From Trematomus loennbergii (Eukaryota > Chordata > Actinopteri > Perciformes > Nototheniidae), in NCBI GenBank assembly GCA_012861695.1, contig JAAOOA010000016.1, forward strand, positions 24,481,200 to 24,545,199: a DNA stretch of 64,000 nucleotides, in the 5' to 3' direction. How positions within the stretch are numbered: position 1 is the stretch's first letter; each line of letters starts with the position of its first letter. Below are positions 50,501 to 61,340 of the stretch, one piece after another. The translations under genes were made by a program, and so were the position numbers. The notes beneath the pieces were generated by a model. That model saw nothing but the letters and a program-made list of their open reading frames with translations, had not been told where the DNA came from and ran no database searches.

Positions 50501-53500
50501 AGAGCTTTACATGTGTGAAACAGTATTTCGATCTCTCTTGTCTGTACACACAAACTGGAAGATTGACAATAAAGTTGACTTTGACTACATGCCTTTTACT
50601 TGGAGGTTGACCTCACTGATGATTAGTTCAGACATGCATCTGTTCATGTTTTAAGAATACAGCACCAATATGTTGCATGTTTCTCATTTGCCAAGTCTCT
50701 CCCTGTGTTCTTTGAAATATATTTGTATAAAACATCATAGGGTGCCCACGTATAAAAGGGGTGTGAGGTGTCTGTGTACCTGTGAGGATGCCCAGGGAGG
50801 CGTACAGATATTCCAGACTGGAAGCGAAGGAGCTGAGGATGAGACCAGCAGACGACAGCAGACCTCCTAGCATCACTGTGGCTCTGCAGGAGAGACGGTT
50901 CCCAAGGAAACCACCCAGAGGAGCTGGAAACACCAAGGGATTATTTCACTGACTGATGGCTCAGCACTGGCCTTTTATATTCACTACAATTCACATATAT
51001 GAGGGTTATAAAATCTGTAAACTTTAAATCCATCTCTTTGCACTTCATTTGCACACATATTTTATTGCACTGCAGTCTTAAAAGTACCCATACACCATTT
51101 TTTTTATCCCAATGTCTTTATGATTTGTCTGCCTTTTTATTGATCAGTTTCTGTACCCTGGTCATGAAATAATAATATTTAAATTCAAGAAGTTGAAACT
51201 ATAAAGACAAGAGAACTTGAATTAGATTTTTTACATATTTATGATCTTCACTGTCTAGGAGAGTGCATTTATTAGGTTTTGGGTCTTTAACAAAAATGTT
51301 TTCCATCACATTCCATTTTGTAATGTGCATCTGGATCTGCATCGAAATACAATTAGTGAATGACAAATATGAAAAACAAGTGATTTTTTCAATATGTAAG
51401 GGCTGGAGTACTTGACAAAAATAGAAAAGAAAATACAAAAAAAAATGCTCACAGATTTAAAGGTCCCATGTCATGCTTTTCCGGTTATTACCCGTCCCTT
51501 GTGTGTTATGAAGGTTTTTATGCCACAAACACACACACACTCAATCTTTTCTCAGCTGCAGCTCCGCCGATTTCTCCTCCCTGAGACGGCGGGACGCGGC
51601 GAGGCTGTGAGTGGCGGTGTGTGAGCACACACACACAAACTCCCAGCCAGGCTGCGGGTGGTGTGTGTGTTCAGGCTGGGTTTCGTTGTGTCTCACTGTC
51701 TCGCAGACGGCCACTGGGCTCATAGGGAGGGGGCGGCAGGAGCTCCAACAAGCCGTTTAGGACAGAGAGTGAATACACATACTATACAGAGATGCTGTAT
51801 GAGAAACCAATGCGATTTTGGAAAATTGCACAATATAAATCTATTTTAGTATACCTCAACAATGGAATTATGATCAGTAGAAATGGCCATGACATGGGAC
51901 CTTTAAGAAAACATTGAGTCCCCTCCTTAACAAAACAGTCAAATGGGATTCCCAACAAAAAAAAGTAATTTTTGAATTGCCAAATCTGGTTTAACTTCAG
52001 TGTTAATCTGCATTCAGATACTGCAGTGTGTTGAGGTCTCACCACAGAGCATGGTGGTGGAGTCGATCAGACTGTGGATCCAGGCCGTGGTGGAATAATC
52101 CTTCCCAAAGTTCAGCTGGAACTCCACGAAGAACATGGAAACACATCTGGATACAGAGAAAACATGGATTTAGTGCATTTTATTCCATAATTGTCTGCAA
52201 AAATGGCATGTAGGTAAATGTCTCTATGGCTTTGTTTGTTTGGGACAAACAGAGGAAGAGTTTAAGGCTGGAGCCACACAGAGACGATAACGAAAACTAA
52301 CCGAATTCGATATCAAAAAAGTTGGAGCTGGAGACGCTGTAGTACATATGCCGGGCCTTTAAGTGGCGCTGTACTTCCGCCACAAAATACACCAAAAGCA
52401 GCGAAGAAGACCTCCGAGCATGGTTGCCATGGTTGCCCTTCTGTTTATTCTCCGCGGTGGATTTAGCAGTAGAGGTGGGGAGAGGCAGGGCTCTGGCTGT
52501 TTCGGCCATGGATGTATAAAGGTAAAACTCATGTAGTACTGAACACGTCACATGAACGTGCCGGGCCGGGCGGCGCAATCCCGTGGGTTAGATGCGCGTT
52601 CATAATGCAGAGGAAAATAACTCTCAGAATAACGTTATTAGCACATTTTACAACTTGAGGACCGAATGTTTTTAATAAGGGCTATACAAATGTTCATACT
52701 GGGTAGTTTATTTAGTTTAAAAAAATTATCCAACGATTTACAGACGTCTCTTTCCCAATGTTAGTCAATGGGAAAAGTCTTTCCGGGCCCAGCGACTGAA
52801 ACGGAAGTGTAATACCGCCGTTTGGCTACAACAAATATTTTCCTCTGAGTTATTGTGATTGTAGTAATGTGTTTTTATTACATGTACAGCACTTTGGCTC
52901 GACCAAAAATCACTTTTAAATGTGTTTTATAAATAAAACTTGATTTTATTTGAGAGTACGGCGCACTTCCTGGGGGCTTGGTTTCGGCGGCCTCTGTTTC
53001 TCTTTTTCTCCCTCCCCGAGGCGAGTGTGTGCTCCTGCTGTAAAAGGCAGGTGCACCACACCCACTGCCACTAACTCCCGAGCAGGACGTTCACCCCGGT
53101 AGTCCACCAGCAGATGAAAAACACCCACCTCTAGGCCTCTTCCAAGGGACGAGGGAACCGTGCGGGGGGGGTCTGCTGGAGGCTCCTGCTGGGTGCACTG
53201 TCCTGCGAGATACCGAGACCTTTCTCGAAACACTCGGAACACTGTTGTTGGCGAGGTGGCGAGGTGGGGTGAGGCGGGGCCTATGGCGTCATCGTTATCA
53301 GGAATTGATCGTATAGGGCGTAATCACTGAGCCGCTTGGCCCCCAGAGCGTTGCGTCCGCAGATCTACCCACCTTGGGACCCGTTATCGTTATCCGCGTT
53401 TCCCTGTCGGCCTCGTGTGGCCGAACCGTCTATATGATAGAGAACTGTAGCGGATACGACCCGTTTCGTCTCCGTGTGGCTCCAGCCTAAGTTAGTGTGA

Positions 53501-54741
53501 GGTGATAACAACTGGGGACAATTTGTTCTAAAGGGGACAGACTGTGACAACTAACGATCTAGGTCTTATCGTGTTTATCACTTTGTTGCTTTTATTCCCT
53601 TTCCATAATCGAAAGGTCCTGTCCTCCCATGTATTGTTTATGACATTTTATTGTCTATATTGTAACTTCAGGGGGAACTCTCAGTTCTCATGGCATCTGA
53701 CTGGATCAGATTAGACATTAGTGAAGTTGAAACGAAAGGAAAAGTTACTGATCAACCTGCTCAGTTCACACTCGTTGTAAAAAGGACGACCGCCATCTTT
53801 TTACTTTTTATTTCTTACTTAGCACATGCAAACCTACATGAGCAATTCAGCAGTCCTTTAATACATATTAGCTTTAATCTTAACGTATTAAAACGTAAAT
53901 AGCGGTGGAAATCACAAGCCAGCCAACAGCTCAGGGGTGCATGAAAGGTGCTTGCTGTGCCAAATTAAGATGGAAACATCTCAGCAGGATTAGTGGAAAA
54001 AAAAAAATATTGCTGCTGAAGCGGGTAAGTGGCTTACACAATGTGAGCCGAGTGGTAATGAAGTGTTGCCAAGTAATAACAGAGGAGGTGATGACCAAAG
54101 CTAATAACCCAAAGCCTATATGGAAGAACCAGTGTGCAACACAACACTGCTCATCCAGAAGCTACAAATCTTTCTCAAAAGATCTCTTAAATCTTCCAGA
54201 TCCATAAAATAAAGCATCATCATGAACAAACCCCCAAAGTGATTATTTGTATATTGATTAATCATCCTGTGTTACATTACATTTGTAGAATATTTAAAGT
54301 TTTAAGGCAGTTCAACATAATATTTAAAGTCTCATTGTTTCAGTTCAACTCCCCAAACACAAGCTTTTTGGCTCGTGCAGGAATGTTTTAATTAGTAAGG
54401 TTCTATCGAAAATGCAAGTCATGCAAATACTTTTTTTTCAAAGACTTGTGGTGGTGTTCCTTAAAAAAAACACCCAATTATGCTTACTACTTCAGTGAGA
54501 TTTTTGTTTCAGATATTTATAGCCCAGCTCGGATTTCATAACTTGATGCTTGATGAGTTTACCAATATGACAGGCTGGTCCTCACCCCTCACACACACAC
54601 ACACCTGGTTACAGCCCGAATGCAGATGGTGGCGAGGAAACAGCCAGCGACGATCATCCAGCCCCAGCCGCCCTCCGGTGGGGTCGTGACCCCCGACACC
54701 CTCCTGCCTCCCTCGAGCTTCTTCTCCTTGGTGAGTGCCAT
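47368..54741 (-). CDS. slc16a12: slc16a12 (monocarboxylate transporter 12-like), eight exons; frame broken in exon 4
   Basis: CDS = complement of 47368-47555, 47935-48194, 48742-49455, 49653-49809, 49983-50077, 50780-50923, 52043-52146 and 54605-54741. Total is 1,799 nt, one base short of 600 codons; exon 4 is 95 nt where the phases require 96. Major-facilitator transporter of the SLC16 family. Visible signatures: [15 protein letters not shown] in the first transmembrane helix, [47 protein letters not shown] and GWITDR. MCT12 is reported to move creatine and related solutes across the plasma membrane. All junctions are GT-AG. The cytosolic loop between helices 6 and 7 is very long (about 180 residues). 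Paralogue a versus b cannot be told. As read, translation shifts in exon 4 and stops in exon 5 at 49656. Confidence 0.9.
47935..48194 (-). CDS. slc16a12: slc16a12 exon 7 (helices 9-11 region)
   Basis: Acceptor CTGTCCCTCTAG, donor GGAG|GTAAGA. It encodes [39 protein letters not shown] and [20 protein letters not shown], close to vertebrate MCT12. 86 full codons. Confidence 0.92.
48425..48560 (-). repeat. Retrotransposon 3' tail (AATAAAGTTGACTT type)
   Basis: Reverse copy of the tail also found at 23050-23296 and 50515-50588; it lies in slc16a12 intron 6. Confidence 0.65.
48742..49455 (-). CDS. slc16a12: slc16a12 exon 6 (long cytosolic loop plus helices 7-8)
   Basis: Enters after CCACTTGAAG and leaves at GGAA|GTAAGT. 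About 170 polar, Lys/Asn/Asp/Glu-rich residues form the central loop, then [35 protein letters not shown] and [13 protein letters not shown] follow. 237 full codons. The loop is much longer than I recall for mammalian MCT12 and shows no known domain. Confidence 0.9.
49653..49809 (-). CDS. slc16a12: slc16a12 exon 5 (helices 5-6 region)
   Basis: Acceptor CCCTCATCTTCAG, donor AAGCG|GTAAGT. In the family frame it reads [20 protein letters not shown] and [20 protein letters not shown]. In the frame produced by the exon 4 lesion it instead runs to a TAA at 49656-49658. Confidence 0.92.
49983..50077 (-). CDS. slc16a12: slc16a12 exon 4, one base short
   Basis: Acceptor CCATTCTCCACAG, donor TCTG|GTAGTG. 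It reads [20 protein letters not shown] in frame, then RK, after which the conserved ALAYGIA sequence is found only in the next frame. A single G/C is missing around 50007-50010. The exon is 95 nt; neighbours require 96. Confidence 0.88.
50515..50588 (+). repeat. Retrotransposon 3' tail (AATAAAGTTGACTT type)
   Basis: CAGTATTTCGATCTCTCTTG, CTGTACACACAAACTGGAAG and ACAATAAAGTTGACTTTGAC; lies in slc16a12 intron 3. Confidence 0.65.
50780..50923 (-). CDS. slc16a12: slc16a12 exon 3 (helices 2-3 region)
   Basis: Acceptor TTGGTGTTTCCAG, donor ACAG|GTACAC. It encodes [20 protein letters not shown] and [20 protein letters not shown], near-identical in pattern to vertebrate MCT12. 47 full codons. Confidence 0.92.
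51461..51902. mobile_element. TTAA-flanked MITE with perfect 15-bp terminal repeats
   Basis: AGGTCCCATGTCATG at 51461-51475 is the exact reverse complement of CATGACATGGGACCT at 51888-51902. Both are flanked by TTAA (51457-51460, 51903-51906). It sits in slc16a12 intron 2. No transposase; piggyBac-like by target site. Confidence 0.88.
52043..52146 (-). CDS. slc16a12: slc16a12 exon 2
   Basis: Acceptor TCTCTGTATCCAG, donor TGTG|GTGAGA. It encodes [20 protein letters not shown] and [14 protein letters not shown], matching the loop and second helix of MCT12. 34 full codons. Confidence 0.92.
52266..53487. mobile_element. Harbinger-like MITE, TAA target duplication, with nested retro tail
   Basis: TAA at 52263-52265 and 53488-53490; ends GGCTGGAGCCACACAGAGAC and GTCTCCGTGTGGCTCCAGCC form near-perfect inverted repeats. 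The interior shares blocks with 25929-26895. A retroelement-like tail (TACAGCACTTTGGCTC, then ATAAATAAAACTTGATTT) is nested at about 52885-52946. It occupies half of slc16a12 intron 1. Confidence 0.85.
54605..54741 (-). CDS. slc16a12: slc16a12 exon 1 (start, first transmembrane helix)
   Basis: ATG at 54741 opens [20 protein letters not shown], followed by the family signature [20 protein letters not shown]. The exon ends ACCAG and the donor GT is the first unit of a (GT)7 tract. Start chosen because it is the first ATG before the signature and the N-terminus is of usual length. Confidence 0.9.
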
Positions 54742-56443
54742 CGCTTCAGCCAATGAGAAGGCCGGTTCAGATCAGTGTCTGCTCCCTCTGTTACAAGGGA
54801 AGCTGGAGGTCACAAGTCCTCTTTTGTCCTTCTGGCACTAAATGTGCAGCGTGTTTCCATTGGCTGGGCTTTCTCTGTCAAACCGCAGTCACTTTCTTAA
54901 AGCTCTTCCGATGTTTCTGTTTGCTCCTCCTCTTCTTCCTCTGTCCCTGAGGAAACACAAAGAGCATAACAGGCAGAAACCATGAATATCAGCTTCATAA
55001 CAGAGTTTAAATCCATTTAAATTATAATTAATTTACTTTAAATATTAGTGTTCGCTGTGTAAAAAAAAATGTCACATGTTTTGTTGAGGTGCAGTACAAC
55101 CTGATCTGATCTAGCTTACAACCGGCTACTTAACCCACTCTAAATTAAGACTTAACGTGAATAGTTTCTTAAATGTTTCATCCTTTGCATTGGATGATGG
55201 TAGTTTAAAGCTTTGATGCTATTAAATATTGCATCTGTATATCTAAAACACGTTTGCAGAAATCTTAATTCCAATATTTTAATATATTTTCTTTCAAATG
55301 GCTATGGCAGCTACACACAAAAGTCATCATTAAGATGTATGCCAACATACTTGTTTTAAATTCCTAAATGACATTGTAACATTGTACACACTCTTGAACA
55401 TTGAACAGAAAGTGTTTATATCTTACAATCTTTGGATGAAGCACCTCATGTTTGAGATATTTTTCTGTGAGCAGAAGATCATATTTTGTTTCCAGCTCAA
55501 AACACTGATCTATGAGGGAACTTCAGAGTCCAGCACTGACGAGTTCACACTGCCACATTCACGGCCACATTTGCAACGTTTATCATTGGGAGAAAAGAGA
55601 TTGCCACATACACAGAGGAGGCAGGCGTGTCTTTTAAATTATATGTTTTGGTGAGTATCATAATGGTGTATAATAGCAATGAATTAAAAAAAATTGCGTG
55701 CTGAAAAAGGGTACTTTTTCCAGCTTCAATAGAGAACTTTTTTTGAATGAACCTGAAAACACTTATTGACATATCATTGTATTTACACTTGAGTTAATCT
55801 TTCTCAGTGTGGACACATTTAGCATATTCTTCTTGCTGCAAGATAAAAGTGATGAAAATGTACTGCACGTGATGGTCTGTTGATGGAGACATAACATCTC
55901 ACAAAGTAGCAGAAAAAGCTCCATCTGTATTTCAAAGACAACGCATCTAGAACTGTTTTTGGTGCAATTCCTGGCATTTAAACGGGGGATCACATTTCGG
56001 TGTGGGTGTTGCCCTAACAAAAAAAACACAATATGTGATGTTTGTGCGACATAAAACAAATATTTTACGAAAAAAAACACTTTATGGAGTTGTTTTGTGC
56101 ATTTTCGTGCCACAATGTATAACCATAAGAATGGGGCCAAACACCAGAACAGAAGTCAGGGTCAGCTACAGTTTATGTAAAAAGGTATTCTGAAGTTGAA
56201 TTTCAAGGGGGTTAAAGTGCTAACTATTAGATCCTGTTTTTTTGCATCTGATAATCCCACACTGAGGCTTATCTTTTATAGAACATTTGAAAAGCTCTGG
56301 CCCTCCCACCAGCAATCTTATTTAAAAGATCAAACATGGCGTATATCGGCCCTCATTTATGTCCGGTTGAAACTGCTCTCACCTGCCGTCCAAAGGTTTG
56401 TGTGGAAATGATTTTGCTTTGTCATCTTGACAAACAACCTGTA

Positions 56444-56445
<2 letters not shown>
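54742..56445. other. No gene seen
   Basis: Upstream of the slc16a12 start codon. Non-coding first exons of this gene may lie here or further right, but none can be fixed. Confidence 0.5.

Positions 56446-56511
<66 letters not shown>
56446..56511. repeat. (GT)n microsatellite
   Basis: About 66 bp of uninterrupted GT. Confidence 0.97.
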
Positions 56512-56512
<1 letters not shown>

Positions 56513-56805
56513 ACCAAGAGAGAATTTCCCTACAGTTGCAGAGTCAATTTGCTCAGAGGAATGAGAAGACTTGGTTCACACATGGTTTGCATCAGTTTGC
56601 ATTATATAGGATAAAATACATTACGGTTTGTCACAGAAATGGTCAGGAACATTCATATATCTGCACATGACAACAACAAAAAAGCTGGTCATTAGATATT
56701 TAAAGTTTGTCAAATATATATGGCTATTATATCCAACTTTACAATTAATGACATCCAGATGCACATTTTCTTTGAAGACTAACAATGTATTTTGAAGTAC
56801 ACAAT

Positions 56806-56942
56806 ACATTGTTAAATACAGTACTTTTTGTACTTTACAAAGTATTTATGTTTTTGCAGCAGTTTTTTTAAATAAAAGTTTTGAAATGTGCACAAATAAA
56901 CTCACATAAGAAGTTACTCTTTTTACACTGCATTGCTGTAAC
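56806..56942. repeat. Duplicated block A, left copy
   Basis: Repeats at 57422-57560 with two single-base length differences. The two copies bracket block B. Confidence 0.93.
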
Positions 56943-57424
56943 TGAAGCTGCAGCAGTAATACAATCATTAGGTACAATAGGTATCTGAACTCATGACACC
57001 CCCATGGCATTACATAACACTCTGGCGTAGAACTGTTTTAGATTAGTAGAGTTATTTTACAACTAGCATTTATAGCACTACTGGGAACATAGCGGTACAC
57101 TAAAATGCTGTCAAACATGTACAGTAATATATGGTATGCAGGGACCATGCATCATCTTAAAACGGACATCAAGGACGCAGCCAGATGTTGAACAGCAGAT
57201 TGTAAAAAGTTCTAACGGACTTCTATGTTAAAATGTTCCTCGTACTTGGGTGTTCAGCTGATGTGAGATAATAGACAGGACAGTGAGAAGGTGTGTTTGA
57301 AAAGAAAAAAATCATCAACTCAATTCTGTACAGTAGGCTATATTAAAATCACATGGGAAAACACTCGCATATTTACTTCGTAGGCCTACTGGCCACAAAA
57401 AAGGCTTAAACCAATTATAGGACA
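56942..57424. repeat. Duplicated block B, left copy
   Basis: Nearly identical to 60740-61340 in the same orientation, but it lacks the 136 bp at 61112-61247 and has two extra TAGGC-like insertions near 57333 and 57381. Confidence 0.93.
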
Positions 57425-57560
57425 TTGTTAAATACAGTACTTTTTGTACTTTACAAAGTATTTATGTTTTTGCAGCAGTTTTTTTAAATAAAAGTTTTGA
57501 AAATGTGCACAAAATAAACTCACATAAGAAGTTACTCTTTTTACACTGCATTGCTGTAAC
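57422..57560. repeat. Duplicated block A, right copy
   Basis: Second copy of 56806-56942, directly after block B. Confidence 0.93.
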
Positions 57561-57655
57561 AGCAAAAAGTTAGGAAAATAAATACAGACTGAGAATCGAC
57601 AGAGACTGAAAATCCTAGAAAAACACACAAAAACAAGCATCATTTGTGTTGACTT

Positions 57656-57850
57656 ACATTCGCTTCGTAGTCGGTCTCTGCTCCTCTGTGTCATGGCTCG
57701 GCAGAAACACAAACCGGTGATAAAATAAATTAAAATTAAATGTACTAAGCTTTTCTGCTGTTTCCTCAGCTGCACACACCCGAGGGTGCTCTGCCGACTG
57801 CAACACAAGTGAGCCCGCAAACTGAAGATATGGAGGTGAAGGGGGAGGAA
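57656..57850 (-). other. Possible non-coding first exon of slc16a12
   Basis: On the minus strand a moderately GC-rich stretch ends in GAAGCGAAT|GTAAGT, a good splice donor. It lies 3 kb upstream of the slc16a12 start codon. Orthologues have non-coding 5' exons. Position and donor are the only evidence. Confidence 0.25.
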
Positions 57851-60739
57851 GGGGAGGAGGATGAGGGGGACATGAGGGAGAAGGAAGGAAGGGCTTCACA
57901 CACATAAACCAAGTGTGACTCAAAGCAACTCGGAAAAGTGTACTTTAGAGTGTTTTTTATTGCTGTTTTGTCCCATCCTAGAATGTTGAGTAACGTTATA
58001 TAATCCTGCCCAGCAACAACAGAGCCCTTAATGTCGCCCTGACATTGATACTGTTTGATGTAATCAGCTTTTAATATCTTGTGGTAAAGATAGCGTTATC
58101 TCACCTCCTATAATTTTCTTATAAACATTTATGATGGAATTAGTTTTGCATCTTTATGTTGCTTTAGACCGATGGTGCAATATAAAAACGCATAGGCTAT
58201 TGGTAATGTTTGAAGCCACAACATTGCCAATAGCTAAATAATAGTTATTTTTGCATTGTAAAAATACATGTAAGCTTCATATTTATCTTAGACCTCCAGT
58301 CATTTATTTAAAAATAAATAACTAGTTTATACAAGTTAATTAAAACGATTAATCTTTCGGCTAGCTACCTAGCCATTGCTAACATAAAACTAGCTAGCTA
58401 GCATCTTAAGCTAATGCAGTAGATATATGTGGCCCAAGTAGCTTAGCATGCAAGCTAATGCTAACAAATGAATGTTAGCTGAAGGTGGCTAGCAAAAATG
58501 GTGGGTGTTTTTTTCTATCCATTGATATATTCAGTTGTTTCATTAACTTACTATTTTTAAAAGAACCTTTTCCTTTCCAAATGTATTCAAGTAGCTTAAA
58601 TGACAGGGACATGGTCGAGTTAATATTAAACAATCCTCTATACAAGTGAATGTGCCGTTTTGATTTGATATTTCTGCAAATAGACTACAGTGAAAATAAT
58701 TTGCAGCTGTTCACTCTCAACACCTTTAGATTGTAATGCAAATTATGTTAAATGTAGGTAGGCTACAACTGTTGAGTCAACAGTCACTTCCTTCCCTGAT
58801 TTTAAGTTACAACAAACTTAAAAAAAACAAACAATGTTAAATGTTTTCTTGTTCAGTCAGTCTTTGTTTTTTCCCTTTGTTTTATCCCATCCCTCTTTGT
58901 GTATTTCTTTTCAAAAACAGAGTAAAGTGAGTAAAGAAACATCCAGAACACATATTGCTCATCCAGTTTTAGTTTAATTCCTTTGTGGAAAAGAATCACT
59001 TCACTTCAGTACATACGCATTGCACAAGGCAGGGAGCCATTATTTTTTATTTGTCTTTTTTTTCCATTTTAACCCTTTATTTTTTCCAAACCGGAGTTAA
59101 AAGCAGCAGCAGAATTGACGCAATAACCAGCACTAGGCTTCCCAAAATGTTCATACCCAGATCCACATCACAGAGAATCCAGCAGAAAAAGGCATCCGGA
59201 CTGTTAACACTTTTTCAAAATACCACATTTTCCCTACAATTCCCAATCGAAGTAACAATGACATAATAAGCATGATTATCTTTAATCAAAGTCTGAACTT
59301 GAATAAAACCAAGAAAATGTTAATAAAGTTACAATACATGTACAGAAATACTATCTATCTGATTGGTGGGTTACCACATGTACAAAGGATGACAACACTT
59401 CTATACAACCAATAATAAACATCTACACGTATGTTATTTAACGCTATTCGTCATTCAAAGTGGTTTGTCACGGTGCATCTTCTGTCTACGTTGGGATTTG
59501 CAAAAGAAGTGCCGGGTTATGTTTGGGAAGCCAAGAACTGTTGAAACAACTTAATCAACAGAAAGATTGCTGGTGTAGAATATATCATATTAATATTATT
59601 TACAAAATCTCTGTACAATCAAATACACAAGGTTGAAAATGTCTGTCCTGCTAGTCAAGTATTCCAGAAGACAGTTTTAAAGGTGGGATGTATTCACGCA
59701 ACAGGATGTTAACCGGATTAGGCCCTTTGAGAAAAGGTTAAGCAAAGGGAGTGCAAACTATCACACAAGCCTAAAGTCAGAAGGTCACGAGGAACATTAT
59801 GTCACGGTTTATAGTATGCAACATGAGGTTTGACATTATGTTTACAGTTTGATTTATATCGTAAACAAACACTGTTCAAGATAAAAGTGAACCCGGGTCA
59901 TTCATCCAACAGAGATTCACAGTTTAGATGTAAATCCAAAATAGATGTAGGTGTGTTGACAGAGCTTCTTACAACATGTGTTACTGTGCCACAGTGCATA
60001 CATGTTTAGTCACACAGATTATACCAACAAAACATGCATGGTACACTCATTTTGTTGCATAATCCGGCCTAAAACATTCGGTTGCGAGCATCCACCTTGA
60101 ATAGTGTTAACAAATCAGCAGGACAGAAACTTCAGGAGTAGAAATTATCTTCCGTCAAGATTCAAACAGGATTTTTAACAGGGGAAAACTCACATGGGTT
60201 GCATATATATTTAAAAAAAATTTACAAACAAGTCCAATAGACTGGTTGCTTTAAAGAAGAGGTGAGTTTGTTGAAAGGGAAAAAGAGATCCATGGGTGAG
60301 TTACTGCATAGCCTGTTGGTTAGATTTCACTAAGGGTGGCATGACATTTAAAGCCAAAACTCCTACTAGTATCACAGGAAAGTATACTGATGTGGGTTGG
60401 ATGGTCCCAGCAGGAAATTAACCTCAGACAATGTTTACTGAGGTCCAAACCCCAGACTCTAAAAATCTTAACTCAGACTATCATCAAAGCAGATAATCAC
60501 CCACATTGTTGACTTTTGATTAAAAAAAAAATGGATTGTAGGCTTAAAAGCTAGTTTACTTAATTGACTGAATTCTTGCCTAATGCCGTGTCAGTGTTAT
60601 CACAGTAAGGATGTGAAAAGGACCAAACGTGTGTCAGTGCAAGATGTGACACTGCTTTGAAAGATGGATTTCATGACATAGTTTATGTGTAGAATTTTAC
60701 ATTCCAGCAAGTGTCATTTGGTTTTTGTATTAAAAAAAA
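57851..60739. other. No gene seen
   Basis: AT-rich. 58360-58500 is dense in GCTAGC/GCTAAC-type words. The rest could be UTR or spacer; no exon recognised. Confidence 0.45.
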
Positions 60740-61340
60740 CTGAAGCTGCAGCAGTAATTAGGTACATCAAGTATCTGAACTCATGACACCCCCATGGCAT
60801 TACATAACACTCTGGCGTAGAACTGTTTTAGATTAGTAGAGTTATTTTACAACTAGCATTTATAGCACTACTGGGAACATAGCGGTACACTAAAATGCTG
60901 TCAAACATGTACAGTAATCTATGGTATGCAGGGACCATGCATCATCTTAAAACGGACATCAAGGACGCAGCCAGATGTTGAACAGCAGATTGTAAAAAGT
61001 TCTAACGGACTTCTATGTTTAAATGTTCCTCGTACTTGGGTGTTCAGCTGATGTGAGATAATAGACAGGACAGTGAGAAGGTGTGTTTGAAAAGAAAAAA
61101 AATCATCAACTCACAGTCATTACTTTTTCTAGTTATGCAAATCAGCACGTTTTAAAAGGCTTCTCAGCCTGATCGCACATGAAATTGACATTTCTGGAAA
61201 CAATCACACTGGTTCTTTTGTGCCAACCAAAAAAAAAAAAAACATGAAAATTCTGTACAGTATATTAAAATCACATGGGAAAACACTCGCATATTTACTT
61301 CGTACTGGCCACAAAAAAGGCTTAAACCAATTATAGGACA
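60740..61340. repeat. Duplicated block B, right copy (longer form)
   Basis: Matches 56942-57424 and carries 136 bp (61112-61247) that the left copy lacks. Confidence 0.93.

Noticed and set aside
57654..57923. Proline-rich minus-strand frame as a protein gene
   Set aside because: Low-complexity translation of a CT-rich stretch; at most a non-coding exon.
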